This document shows positions 16,690 to 24,910 of a stretch of DNA of 44,515 nucleotides, piece after piece. The position numbers and the translations under genes are program-made. This stretch comes from Microbacterium yannicii PS01 (GTDB lineage Bacteria; Actinomycetota; Actinomycetes; Actinomycetales; Microbacteriaceae). The stretch's first letter is position 1. Each line of letters starts with the position of its first letter. The stretch spans positions 1 through 44,515 of the forward strand of contig NZ_CAJF01000031.1 of NCBI RefSeq assembly GCF_000304335.1. Reading direction: 5' to 3'. The notes below the pieces were generated by a model. That model was not told where the DNA came from and made no database searches. It saw only the letters and a list, made by a program, of their open reading frames with translations.

Positions 16690-17540
16690 GATCCCGCGGT
16701 GTGATCCCGCCAGGAGTGCTGCGGGGCGTAGCCGAGCAGGCGGCGGGCCTTGTCGATGGACAGCAGGGTGTCGTGGTCGCCCAACTCACCGTTCGCAGGC
16801 ACATCCGGGAACACCTCGGCGACCAGCTCGGCGTTCGGGCGGGACATCACGGTGTCGGCGGCGGCGATGATGTACGTCTCGAACCCGGGCGGTGCGACCT
16901 CGAGCGCACGCTGGATGGCCTGCGCCCCGTCGCGCGCGTCGATGTAGCCCCAGAGGTTCCACTTGCGCTGCCGTGCGTCGGCGTCGAACGTCGGGAACTC
17001 CGGGTAGTCCTCCGGCACCATGACGTTCGAGAACCGCAGACCGGTGATCGATAGCTCGGGGTTCCAGCGCACGAGCTCGACGGCCATGCGCTCTTCGAGC
17101 GTCTTGACCAGCGAGTAGACCGACTCGGGCCGGGGCGGATACTCCTCGTCGACCGGGATGTACGGCGGCGGCACGTCGAAGGGAAGGCCGAGCACCGTCT
17201 CGCTCGATGCGTAGACGATGCGACGGATGCCGAGCCTCGCGGCCGCCCAGAACACGTTGAACGTCGCACCCATGTTGTTGTGGAAGGTGGCGACGTCGCT
17301 GCGGATGCCCGGTGCCGGTATGGCTCCGAGGTGCACGACGGCATCGATCCCGTCGTGCTTGTCGTTGACCCCGGCGAGGGCGTCGACCACCTGTCCGTAG
17401 TCGGTGAGATCGACCTGCACGAAGTCGGGTCCGCGGGTTCCGACGACATCGATGCCGAGGACCTCGTAGCCGGCCGCGCGCAGCTCGCGAGCGACGACCG
17501 AGCCGAGCTTTCCGGACGAGCCGGTGAGTGCGATGCGCAT
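16686..17540 (-). CDS. NAD-dependent epimerase/dehydratase family protein (extended SDR)
   Basis: A 284-residue extended short-chain dehydrogenase. The nucleotide-binding motif is TGSSGKLG (residues 6-13), with D31 after the second strand favouring NAD over NADP. Catalytic residues are S112/S113 in VYASSETV and Y142-x3-K146 in VYSLVK. Substrate unknown; the family includes nucleotide-sugar epimerases, UDP-sugar decarboxylases and uronate dehydrogenase-like proteins. A role in sugar or uronate metabolism would suit the neighbourhood but is not shown. ATG at 17540 has little of a ribosome binding site. It is divergent from the LacI-type gene, 77 bp apart. Confidence 0.87.
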   Translation of the reverse strand: MRIALTGSSGKLGSVVARELRAAGYEVLGIDVVGTRGPDFVQVDLTDYGQVVDALAGVNDKHDGIDAVVHLGAIPAPGIRSDVATFHNNMGATFNVFWAAARLGIRRIVYASSETVLGLPFDVPPPYIPVDEEYPPRPESVYSLVKTLEERMAVELVRWNPELSITGLRFSNVMVPEDYPEFPTFDADARQRKWNLWGYIDARDGAQAIQRALEVAPPGFETYIIAAADTVMSRPNAELVAEVFPDVPANGELGDHDTLLSIDKARRLLGYAPQHSWRDHTAGS

Positions 17541-17617
17541 GCTTAACAGCGTGCCACGCCCTCCGGGCGACTCGGCGAGAGTGAGCCGAATCCGTCGCTG
17601 CCACTAGGGTGAGCGCG

Positions 17618-18631
17618 ATGGATGGCCACGCACCGACTCCCGCCGCACGCGAGACCGCCGGTCGCGTGGGTGTGCGCGATGTCGCGCGAGCGGCCGGCGT
17701 ATCGACGCAGACGGTGTCGCGCGTCATCAACGACCACCCGCACATCCGCCCCGAGACGCGCAGCCGCGTGCTCGACGCGATGGCCGAGCTCGGATACCGG
17801 GTCAACAACGCCGCCCGCACGCTCGGCACGCGCACCAGCCGGACGCTGGGCGTCATCGCCTCGGACGCCACGCTGTACGGCCCCTCCGTCGGCATCGCCG
17901 CCCTCGAGGCGGCGGCGCGCGACGCCGGCCGGTGGACCGCGACGGCATACGCCGATGCCTCGGCCGAGGCATCCGTCCGGGACGCCGCAGAACGGCTGCT
18001 CGGGCAGGGTGTCGACGGGCTCATCCTTCTCGCACCGCACGCGGCGACCCTCGCTTCGCTCTCCGAGGCCTATCCGGGCGTCGCGGTGGCGGCGCTGCAT
18101 GTCGGCCCCGGTGCGGTGCGGCAGGAGGACGGCGCGATGCTGGCGGTGTCGCATCTCGTCGAGCTCGGGCACCGGCGCATCGGTCGTGTCGTGGGACCCG
18201 CGGACTGGATCGAGGCGCGCTCGCGCGATGCCGGTGTCGCGCGTGCGATCGCCGAGGCGAACCTCGAGCCCGGGCCGCTGTGGACCGGGGACTGGTCCGC
18301 CGCCTCGGGCGCTGCGGTCGCCGGCGACATCGCCGCAGCGGTGCGGAATGAGCCGGGCCCGACCGCGATCGCCGCGGCGAACGACCAGATGGCGCTCGGG
18401 CTCATCGCCGGGCTGCGCGCCGCAGGTCTCGACGTTCCGGGTGACGTCAGCGTCACCGGCTTCGACGACAATCCCGATGCCGCGTTCTACCGTCCGGCCC
18501 TGACCACGGTCGGACTCGATCTCGCGGGCGAGGCGCGCAGCGCCGTGGCCCAGGTCCTGGGTGCGCCGACGCCGATCGTCGGCGATCCGCGGCTCTTCGT
18601 GCGCGCGTCCACCGCGCCTCCCCGACGCTGA
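17618..18631 (+). CDS. LacI-family transcriptional regulator (probable arabinose regulator)
   Basis: A 337-residue repressor. The N-terminal helix-turn-helix (residues 18-40, VRDVARAAGVSTQTVSRVIN) is followed by the hinge and a periplasmic-binding-fold effector domain ending with DVSVTGFDDNPDAAFYRPALTTV. It sits just upstream of araD-kinase-araA and is probably their repressor; the operators at 18765-18794 are its likely sites. ATG at 17618 is chosen because AGGGTG lies 7 bp upstream; an in-frame GTG at 17609 is an alternative. The intergenic region with the divergent SDR gene is short and holds no obvious second operator. Confidence 0.88.
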   Translation: MDGHAPTPAARETAGRVGVRDVARAAGVSTQTVSRVINDHPHIRPETRSRVLDAMAELGYRVNNAARTLGTRTSRTLGVIASDATLYGPSVGIAALEAAARDAGRWTATAYADASAEASVRDAAERLLGQGVDGLILLAPHAATLASLSEAYPGVAVAALHVGPGAVRQEDGAMLAVSHLVELGHRRIGRVVGPADWIEARSRDAGVARAIAEANLEPGPLWTGDWSAASGAAVAGDIAAAVRNEPGPTAIAAANDQMALGLIAGLRAAGLDVPGDVSVTGFDDNPDAAFYRPALTTVGLDLAGEARSAVAQVLGAPTPIVGDPRLFVRASTAPPRR

Positions 18632-18764
18632 GAGGCGACGATGCCCGACCTGCGCTCGTACCGTTCTCAGGACTGCCGCGCGAGGCGACCGGTGCCACCC
18701 CGCGCGATTCCGCCGTGGAGCGTCGCCGGCGACTCGCTCGATCCTGCGCCGGGTACAGGGTCAT

Positions 18765-18795
18765 GCTTTACCGGAAGCGGTGTTACCGGTAACAT
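18765..18795 (+). promoter_or_regulatory. araD promoter with two overlapping LacI-type operators
   Basis: A promoter TTTACC (18767-18772), 17-bp spacer, TAACAT (18790-18795) fits the sigma-70 pattern 4/6 at each hexamer. Two palindromes overlap it: GCTTTACCGGAAGC (18765-18778) on the -35 and a perfect TGTTACCGGTAACA (18781-18794) on the -10. Both have a central CCGG, as LacI-family sites often have a central CG. Their centres are 16 bp apart. The araD start is about 55 bp downstream. Repression by the LacI-type protein at 17618-18631 is the natural inference. Confidence 0.6.
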
Positions 18796-18849
18796 CGATC
18801 GCGTCGCCTCGTACGCGGCAGCATCCACGAGAACCCGATGGAGGACCCC

Positions 18850-19584
18850 GTGACGAGCCCCAGCCCGGCGACCCCGACGCCTCACTCCAGTCCGGAAGTC
18901 GAGGCATCCATCGCCGCCATCCGTCAGCAGGTGGCGACGCTCCACGGCGAGCTGGTGCGGTATGGCCTGGTGGTGTGGACGGGCGGCAACGTCTCGGGGC
19001 GGGTGCCGGGTGCGGATCTGTTCGTGATCAAGCCGTCGGGTGTGTCGTACGACGAGCTGGCGCCGGAGAACATGATCCTGTGCGATCTGGACGGGAATGT
19101 GGTTCCCGGCACGCCGGGCAGTGACCGGTCGCCTTCCAGTGACACGGCGGCGCACGCGTATGTGTATCGGAACATGCCGGAGGTCGGCGGGGTCGTGCAC
19201 ACCCATTCGACGTTCGCGGTGGCGTGGGCGGCGCGGGCGGAGGAGATCCCGTGCGTGATCACGGCGATGGCCGATGAGTTCGGTGGACCGATCCCGGTGG
19301 GGCCGTTCGCGATCATCGGCGACGACTCGATCGGCCGGGGCATCGTCGAGACGCTGAGCGGGCATCGCTCTCGGGCGGTGCTGATGCAGAACCACGGTCC
19401 GTTCACGATCGGCGCTTCGGCCAAGGATGCCGTGAAGGCGGCGGTGATGGTCGAGGACGTGGCCCGCACGGTGCACTACGCGCGGGAGGCGGGCCCGTTG
19501 GTGCCGATCCCGCAGGACGCGATCGACAGCCTGTACGACCGCTACCAGAACGTCTACGGACAGAGCGGAGACGAACGGCGATGA
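18850..19584 (+). CDS. araD: L-ribulose-5-phosphate 4-epimerase
   Basis: A 244-residue class II aldolase-fold enzyme converting L-ribulose 5-phosphate to D-xylulose 5-phosphate, the last step of arabinose catabolism. Zinc ligands are H117 and H119 ([12 protein letters not shown]) and H182 (QNHGPF). D98 in PSSDTAAH matches the E. coli AraD aspartate, and GGNVSGR (45-51) binds phosphate. The start is taken as GTG at 18850, with GGAGG five bases upstream; an ATG at 18838 lacks a ribosome binding site. It ends in a 4-bp overlap with the kinase gene (ATGA, 19581-19584). Confidence 0.92.
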   Translation: MTSPSPATPTPHSSPEVEASIAAIRQQVATLHGELVRYGLVVWTGGNVSGRVPGADLFVIKPSGVSYDELAPENMILCDLDGNVVPGTPGSDRSPSSDTAAHAYVYRNMPEVGGVVHTHSTFAVAWAARAEEIPCVITAMADEFGGPIPVGPFAIIGDDSIGRGIVETLSGHRSRAVLMQNHGPFTIGASAKDAVKAAVMVEDVARTVHYAREAGPLVPIPQDAIDSLYDRYQNVYGQSGDERR

Positions 19585-21314
19585 CTCTTCGGCCAGACGC
19601 AGAGGCGCGGGAGGATGCCGCAGCCCAGGCGATCCGCGAGGGCCGCACCGCGCAGATCCTCGAGGGTCGCACCGCGCTGGGCATCGAGTTCGGGTCCACC
19701 CGCATCAAGGCCTGCCTGATCGCGCTCGACGACCCCACCGTGGTGCTCGGCGTCGGCTCCCACGCGTGGGAGAACCGGTTCGAGCACCGCACCTGGACGT
19801 ATTCGCTCGACGATGTGTGGAGAGGGCTGCAGGATGCCTACGCCGCACTCGTCGCCGACGTCCACGAGCGGCACGGGGTCCGCCCCGACACGTACGGCGC
19901 GATCGGCGTCTCGGCGATGATGCACGGCTATCTCGCGTTCGACGAGGCCGACGAGCTGCTCGTGCCGTTCCGGACTTGGCGCAACACCACGACCGGGGCG
20001 GCCGCCGCCGAGCTCACGGCGTCGTTCGGTCTCAACATCCCGCTGCGGTGGTCGATCGCGCACCTGCATCAGGCGGTGCTCGATGACGAGCCGCACCTGT
20101 CCCGTGTGCGCTTCGTCACCACCCTGGCCGGCTACGTCCACTTCCGCCTCACGGGCCGGCGGGTGCTGGGCGTCGGCGACGCCTCGGGGATGTTCCCGAT
20201 CGACTCCGTCACCGGCGACTACGACGCCGACCTGCTCGCGCGGTACGACGCGCTGGCGGCGGACCGGCTTCCGGCCCGCAGCGTCCGTGACCTGCTTCCC
20301 GAGGTGCTCGGCGCCGGTACGGCAGCCGGTGACCTGACCGCCGAGGGCGCCGCACTGCTCGACCCGACCGGTGCGCTGCGCCCCGGCATCCGTCTGTGTC
20401 CGCCTGAGGGCGACGCCGGAACCGGCATGGTCGCGACCAACGCGGTCGCCCCGCGCACCGGAAACGTCAGCGCGGGGACGAGCATCTTCGCGATGGTCGT
20501 GCTCGAGCGGCCGCTGGAGCACGTGCATCACGAGCTCGACCTCGTCACGACTCCGGCGGGCGATCCGGTCGCAATGGTGCACTGCAACAACGGCGCGAGC
20601 GAGCTCGCCGCGTGGGCGGGTCTCTTCGAGCGCTTCGCCGTGGCGGCCGGTACGCCGGTCGCGGCCGACGCGGTCTACGAGACGCTGTTCCGCGAGGCGC
20701 TCGCCGGCGAGGCCGACGCCGGCGGGCTGCTCGCCTACAACCACCTCGCGGGCGAGCCGATCGCTGGGCTGACGGAGGGGCGGCCGCTGTTCGTGCGCAC
20801 GCCCGACAGCCGCTTCACCCTCGCGAACGCCATGCGCGCGCAGCTCTACGGCGTCTTCGGCACCCTGGCCCTCGGCATGCGCGTGCTCGAGGGAGAGGGT
20901 GTCGCGCTGGATCGCATGTTCGCGCACGGCGGCATGTTCCGCACCGCCGGCGTCGCCCAGCGCTTCCTCGCGGGCGCGCTCGACGCCCCCGTGTCGGTCG
21001 GCGACACCGCCGCCGAGGGCGGCGCGTGGGGCGTCGCGGTGCTGGCCGCGTTCGCCGCAGAGGTCGGGGGAGCGGTCCCCACGCCTCCTCACGGCGGCGC
21101 CGGCGCGCCGCGGCGAGCGTCCGAGCCCGTGGGACCAGCCGCGGCCGCGACATCCGGAAGAGACCTGTCGGCCTATCTCGACGACCGCGTCTTCGCGCAC
21201 GCCCCGATCGACACCGCCGATCCCGATCCGGCCGACGTCGCCGGCTTCGCCGCGTACCTCGACCGCTACCGCGCCGGCCTGGCCGTCGAAGCCGCCGCCG
21301 TCTCCGCTCTCTGA
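19581..21314 (+). CDS. araB: FGGY-family carbohydrate kinase, probable L-ribulokinase (AraB role)
   Basis: A 577-residue sugar kinase. The N-terminal ATPase motif [11 protein letters not shown] starts at about residue 34, and the second half has [14 protein letters not shown] and [16 protein letters not shown]. It lies between araD and araA, so L-ribulose phosphorylation is the expected role, but it does not look like canonical E. coli AraB and its N-terminus is longer than usual. About residues 499-522 ([12 protein letters not shown]...VGPAAA) are a Pro/Gly/Ala-rich insertion near the C-terminus, encoded by a DNA element also found in the neighbouring epimerase gene. Coupled to araD by an ATGA overlap. 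Confidence 0.82.
   Translation: MTLRPDAEAREDAAAQAIREGRTAQILEGRTALGIEFGSTRIKACLIALDDPTVVLGVGSHAWENRFEHRTWTYSLDDVWRGLQDAYAALVADVHERHGVRPDTYGAIGVSAMMHGYLAFDEADELLVPFRTWRNTTTGAAAAELTASFGLNIPLRWSIAHLHQAVLDDEPHLSRVRFVTTLAGYVHFRLTGRRVLGVGDASGMFPIDSVTGDYDADLLARYDALAADRLPARSVRDLLPEVLGAGTAAGDLTAEGAALLDPTGALRPGIRLCPPEGDAGTGMVATNAVAPRTGNVSAGTSIFAMVVLERPLEHVHHELDLVTTPAGDPVAMVHCNNGASELAAWAGLFERFAVAAGTPVAADAVYETLFREALAGEADAGGLLAYNHLAGEPIAGLTEGRPLFVRTPDSRFTLANAMRAQLYGVFGTLALGMRVLEGEGVALDRMFAHGGMFRTAGVAQRFLAGALDAPVSVGDTAAEGGAWGVAVLAAFAAEVGGAVPTPPHGGAGAPRRASEPVGPAAAATSGRDLSAYLDDRVFAHAPIDTADPDPADVAGFAAYLDRYRAGLAVEAAAVSAL
21074..21143 (+). repeat. Repeat element inserted in frame in the kinase gene (copy A)
   Basis: About 70 bp bounded by imperfect inverted-repeat arms GGTCCCCACG (21074-21083) and CGTGGGACC (21128-21136), followed by AGCCGC. 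It matches copy B (23729-23800) at GTCCCCACGCC, at GAGC.TCCG and at CGTGGG.CCAGCCGC. Both copies are read in the same frame and encode VPTPP...VGPAA. It falls between the core of the FGGY C-terminal domain and a helical tail, a place that should tolerate a loop. Confidence 0.65.
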
Positions 21315-21343
21315 CCCACCGTGTCCCGATCTCTGGCGCCCAT

Positions 21344-21393
21344 GTCCCCGTTCTCGCCGGTAGAGGCCTCTCTATCGAGCGGAAATGGGGCAC
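21344..21393 (+). other. Long imperfect hairpin between kinase gene and araA
   Basis: A 50-bp imperfect palindrome centred on AGAGGCCTCT (21362-21371). The left arm GTCCCCGTTCTCGCCGGTAG pairs, with small bulges, to CTATCGAGCGGAAATGGGGC on the right. It fills much of the 113-bp gap between the kinase stop and araA. It could be an RNA processing or attenuation hairpin, or a REP-like interspersed repeat; the sequence alone does not decide. Confidence 0.5.
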
Positions 21394-21427
21394 GGATGCC
21401 GCGGACTCACTGAACTGAAGGAATCCC

Positions 21428-22939
21428 ATGACCCGCACGCCTCTGTCCACCACCCTCGACTCGTACGAAGTCTGGTTCGTCACCGGCAGCCAGAACCTCT
21501 ACGGCGATGAGACCCTCCGTCAGGTCGCCGAGCAATCGCAGCAGGTGGCCGACGGTCTGTCGTCGCTGCCGGTGAAGGTCGTCTGGAAGCCGGTCCTCAA
21601 GGACTCCGACTCGATCCGCAAGCTGGCGCTGGAAGTGAACGCCCGCGACGACGTGATCGGCGTCATCGCCTGGATGCACACCTTCAGCCCCGCGAAGATG
21701 TGGATCGCGGGCCTCGACGCCCTTCAGAAGCCGCTGCTGCACCTGCACACGCAGGCCAACGTCGAGCTGCCGTGGGCCGACATCGACTTCGACTTCATGA
21801 ACCTCAACCAGGCCGCGCACGGCGACCGCGAGTTCGGGTACATCCAGACCCGCCTCGGCGTCGCCCGCAAGACCGTGGTCGGTCACGTGTCGAACCCGGC
21901 CGTGAAGCAGCAGATCGAGGACTGGCAGCGCGCCGCCGCCGGATGGTCGGCCGCCCGTACGCTGAAGCTCGCACGATTCGGCGACAACATGCGCTACGTC
22001 GCGGTCACCGAGGGCGACAAGACCGAGGCCGAGCTGCGGTTCGGCGTGCAGGTCAACACGTGGGGTGTGAACGAGCTGGTGGAAGCGGTGGATGCCGCGG
22101 CCGAGGCCGACGTCGACGCCCTGGTCGCGGTGTACCTCGACGAGTACGACGTGGCCGACGAGCTGCTGCCCGGTGGGGCGCGGCACCAGTCGCTGCGTGA
22201 CGGCGCGGCGATCGAGCTCGGCCTGCGCTCCTTCCTCGAGGAAGGCGGCTTCGGCGCCTTCACCACGTCGTTCGAAGACCTCGGGGCGCTGAAGCAGCTG
22301 CCGGGGCTCGCGGTGCAGCGGCTCATGGCCGAGGGGTACGGCTTCGGTGCCGAAGGCGACTGGAAGACGGCGATCCTCGTTCGCGTCGCGAACGTGATGG
22401 GCGCGGGCCTCCCGGGTGGCGCAAGTCTCATGGAGGACTACACCTACGACCTCGTCCCCGGCTCGGAGCGGATCCTCGGTGCCCACATGCTCGAGGTGTC
22501 GCCGTCGCTGAGCTCCGCGAAGGCGCGCCTCGAGGTGCACCCGCTCGGCATCGGCGGCAAGGAGGACCCGGTGCGCCTCGTGTTCACCGCCGACCCGGGC
22601 CCGGCCCTCGTCGTGGCGATGAGCGACATGCGCGACCGGTTCCGCCTGGTCGCCAACGTCGTCGAGAACGTCGAAGCCCCCGACCTGCCGAAGCTTCCGG
22701 TCGGCCGGGCGGTGTGGAAGCCCGCGCCGGACTTCGCGACGTCGGCCGGCTGCTGGCTCGCGGCCGGTGCCGCCCACCACACCGTCATGACGACCGCGGT
22801 CGGCATCGAGGTGTTCCGCGACTTCGCCGAGATCGCCAAGACGGAGCTCGTCGTCATCGACGAAGACACCACGCTCCGCGGCTTCCAGCGGGAGCTGCGC
22901 TGGAACCAGGCCTACTACCGTCTGGCCCAGGGCCTCTGA
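21428..22939 (+). CDS. araA: L-arabinose isomerase
   Basis: A 503-residue isomerase converting L-arabinose to L-ribulose. Family hallmarks are [20 protein letters not shown] near residue 14, [26 protein letters not shown], and [19 protein letters not shown]. The metal-binding Glu pair lies in the later part near GDWKTAIL and LMEDYTYDL, and the conserved HMLEVSPS segment follows. Length matches the family (about 500). ATG at 21428 has GAAGGAAT upstream. It is third in the arabinose operon, 113 bp after the kinase gene and separated from it by a hairpin. Confidence 0.96.
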   Translation: MTRTPLSTTLDSYEVWFVTGSQNLYGDETLRQVAEQSQQVADGLSSLPVKVVWKPVLKDSDSIRKLALEVNARDDVIGVIAWMHTFSPAKMWIAGLDALQKPLLHLHTQANVELPWADIDFDFMNLNQAAHGDREFGYIQTRLGVARKTVVGHVSNPAVKQQIEDWQRAAAGWSAARTLKLARFGDNMRYVAVTEGDKTEAELRFGVQVNTWGVNELVEAVDAAAEADVDALVAVYLDEYDVADELLPGGARHQSLRDGAAIELGLRSFLEEGGFGAFTTSFEDLGALKQLPGLAVQRLMAEGYGFGAEGDWKTAILVRVANVMGAGLPGGASLMEDYTYDLVPGSERILGAHMLEVSPSLSSAKARLEVHPLGIGGKEDPVRLVFTADPGPALVVAMSDMRDRFRLVANVVENVEAPDLPKLPVGRAVWKPAPDFATSAGCWLAAGAAHHTVMTTAVGIEVFRDFAEIAKTELVVIDEDTTLRGFQRELRWNQAYYRLAQGL

Positions 22940-23018
22940 CCCTCGAGAGTCGCGAATCTGCGTCACCCGCTACTGTGATCTGCGGCACGCTTTCCCCCAC
23001 CACCCGGAGGATCCGAAT

Positions 23019-24023
23019 ATGGCTGTAATCCCCGCATCCGGCACCCAGCACGCGCTCCGCGCCGGCGACTACGAGGCGGTCATCGCGAGCGTGGGGGCGA
23101 CGCTCCGCTCGCTGACGTACCGCGGCCGCAACCTCGTCGTGCCCTTCGAGGCCGACGAGGTGCGACCCGCGCATCGCGGCGCCACGCTCGCCCCGTGGCC
23201 CAACCGCATCGTCGACGGCAAGTACTCGTTCGGCGGCCGGGACTTCCAGCTCGGGCTCACCGAACCGGCCCGCGGGCATGCGCTGCACGGCCTGGCCACC
23301 TGGCTCGACTTCGAAGCCGTCGACAAGGGCTCGGACCACGTCACCCTCGCCGCGGTGATCCAGCCGCAGACCGCCTACCCGTGGCGGATCATCGTGACCG
23401 CGCGGTTCGAGCTCGGCCCCGGCGGCCTCACCCAGTCGGTCACCGCCCGCAACGACAGCGCCGAGCCGGCGCCGTGGGGCACGGCTCCGCACCCCTACCT
23501 GGTGGCGGGCGAGGGCCGCGTCGACGACTGGACGCTCGAGCTGCCGGCCGCGCAGGTACTCGAGGCCACCCCCGACCGCCTCATTCCCACCGAGCTCACC
23601 GCCGTGGACGCGAACGACCCGGAGCGCTTCGACTTCCGCACAGCGCGCCCCATCGGCCCGGTGGAGATCGACCACGCGTACTCGGGTCTCATCCGCGGCT
23701 CGGACGGCATCGCGACGGTTCGACTGACAGTCCCCACGCCCCCTCCGCTCGACGCTGGCGCGTCGGGCGGAGCCTCCGGGCGCGTGGGCCCAGCCGCAGG
23801 GACCGGTGTCGAGATGTCGTGGGATGCCTCGTGCCCCTGGGTGCAGGTCCACACCGCCGACAAGCCCGACCCCGCGGCGAGCCGTCTCGGACTCGCCGTC
23901 GAGCCGATGACCTGTGCGCCCGACGCGTTCAATGCCGGCTCGTATGACTACGACGCGGGTCTGGTCGTTATCGAGCCCGACGCATCCGCCACCGCCTCCT
24001 GGCGCATCGCCGCGATCGTCTGA
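23019..24023 (+). CDS. Aldose 1-epimerase family protein (mutarotase)
   Basis: A 334-residue mutarotase-fold protein, probably interconverting arabinose (or other aldose) anomers. Conserved residues include NR in LAPWPNRIVDGKYSF, HALHG, the catalytic His region GTAPHPYLV and the catalytic Glu in LAVEPMTCAPDAFN. Residues about 237-262 (VPTPPPLDAGASGGASGRV...) are an insertion between the strand VRLT and VEMSWDASCPWVQVHT, encoded by repeat copy B. ATG at 23019 has GGAGGATCC upstream. It follows araA by 79 bp in the same direction and is likely in the same regulon. Confidence 0.9.
   Translation: MAVIPASGTQHALRAGDYEAVIASVGATLRSLTYRGRNLVVPFEADEVRPAHRGATLAPWPNRIVDGKYSFGGRDFQLGLTEPARGHALHGLATWLDFEAVDKGSDHVTLAAVIQPQTAYPWRIIVTARFELGPGGLTQSVTARNDSAEPAPWGTAPHPYLVAGEGRVDDWTLELPAAQVLEATPDRLIPTELTAVDANDPERFDFRTARPIGPVEIDHAYSGLIRGSDGIATVRLTVPTPPPLDAGASGGASGRVGPAAGTGVEMSWDASCPWVQVHTADKPDPAASRLGLAVEPMTCAPDAFNAGSYDYDAGLVVIEPDASATASWRIAAIV
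23729..23800 (+). repeat. Repeat element inserted in frame in the mutarotase gene (copy B)
   Basis: About 72 bp starting GTCCCCACGCC and ending GCGTGGGCCCAGCCGCAGG. The arms GTCCCCACGC and GCGTGGGCC are inverted. It is related to copy A (21074-21143) and is read in the same frame: VPTPPPLDAGASGGASGRVGPAAG here against [12 protein letters not shown]...VGPAAA there (shown in part). It interrupts a strand-to-strand loop of the mutarotase fold. Confidence 0.65.
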
Positions 24024-24030
24024 TCCGGCG

Positions 24031-24061
24031 CGGACCGACCGGGCTCGATCCGGCCGGTCCG
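24031..24061 (+). terminator. Terminator hairpin after the arabinose regulon
   Basis: Stem CGGACCGACCGG (24031-24042), 7-nt loop, CCGGCCGGTCCG (24050-24061); 11 of 12 pairs match. It begins 8 bp after the mutarotase stop. No T-tract follows. Confidence 0.7.
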
Positions 24062-24187
24062 TCGCCGTGCCTGGATCCGGCTCGGTGACGGCACCCGCTG
24101 GGTAGCGGCATCCGTCGCGGGCGTGTGTGCGTGGGCAGCCTGATCTCGAGCTCGTACGTCGGATCAATGACGGATGCCGGAGCGGGA

Positions 24188-24214
24188 TGTCACACCGGAT
24201 GCCGCGGCGGTGTC
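24188..24214 (+). promoter_or_regulatory. ECF41-type sigma factor promoter
   Basis: TGTCACA (24188-24194), 16-bp spacer, TGTC (24211-24214). The published ECF41 consensus is TGTCACA, 16-17 bp, CGTC, so the -35 is exact and the -10 differs at one base. It lies 30 bp upstream of the carboxymuconolactone-decarboxylase-family start, with the ribosome binding site between. It should be recognised by the ECF41 sigma factor encoded next, giving positive autoregulation. Confidence 0.65.
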
Positions 24215-24244
24215 TCCATGCCAAGGAACAACCTTGGAGGAGAC

Positions 24245-24910
24245 ATGACCACGAACGCCCGCGTTCCCGCAGCCGAGCTCACCGGCGCCTACGGCCTGAT
24301 GCTCAAGGTCGCGATGAAGAAGATGGTCGGCGACGTCCCGGATTCGGCGGGGGTGCTGTGGAATCACCCCGCCGTGTTCAAGGACATGATGGGATTCAGC
24401 CGCAAGTCTGAGAAGTGGGACGAGCTCGACGAAGGACTCGGCGTGCTCGCGCGCATGGCGGCGGCCGCCGCCGTCGGCTGCGAAGCGTGCCTCGACCTGA
24501 ACTACTTCATGGCGCACCGCCGCGGGCTCGACGAGGAGAAGGTGCGTGAGGTGCCGGCGTGGCGCACGTCGCCCGTCTTCACCCCGCTCGAGCGCCGTGT
24601 CATGGCCTATGCCGATGCGATGAGCCAGACACCACCGGCGGTGACCGACGAGATGTCGGCACAGCTGCTGGACGAGCTCGGCGCGTCGGCTCTCGTCGAG
24701 CTGGCCGCCCGGGTGGCCGTCATGAACATGGCGGCGCGAATGAACAGGGCGCTCGGCATCCGTTCAGAGGAGTACGCCGCGGCGTGCGGACTGCGTCCGC
24801 TCGCGGATCGTCAGCTCGCAGACCACGAGGGCTCGAGCCAGGAGAACGGGGGCAAGCAGACCGCACACGATGCGGCTCCGGTATCCGCCGCCGTAGGCTC
24901 TCGGGCATGA
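24245..24910 (+). CDS. Carboxymuconolactone decarboxylase family protein (ECF41 partner)
   Basis: A 221-residue AhpD-like helical protein. The redox-type motif is VGCEACLDLNYFMAHRRG with C79, C82 and H91, the CxxC arrangement of alkylhydroperoxidase D-like proteins. ECF41 sigma genes are typically next to a carboxymuconolactone decarboxylase, oxidoreductase or epimerase, and this gene fits the first class. A role in oxidative or small-molecule detoxification is a family-level guess; no substrate is known. ATG at 24245 has TTGGAGGAGAC upstream. Its stop overlaps the sigma factor start (ATGA, 24907-24910). The polar C-terminal tail (after about residue 180) looks disordered. Confidence 0.9.
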   Translation: MTTNARVPAAELTGAYGLMLKVAMKKMVGDVPDSAGVLWNHPAVFKDMMGFSRKSEKWDELDEGLGVLARMAAAAAVGCEACLDLNYFMAHRRGLDEEKVREVPAWRTSPVFTPLERRVMAYADAMSQTPPAVTDEMSAQLLDELGASALVELAARVAVMNMAARMNRALGIRSEEYAAACGLRPLADRQLADHEGSSQENGGKQTAHDAAPVSAAVGSRA

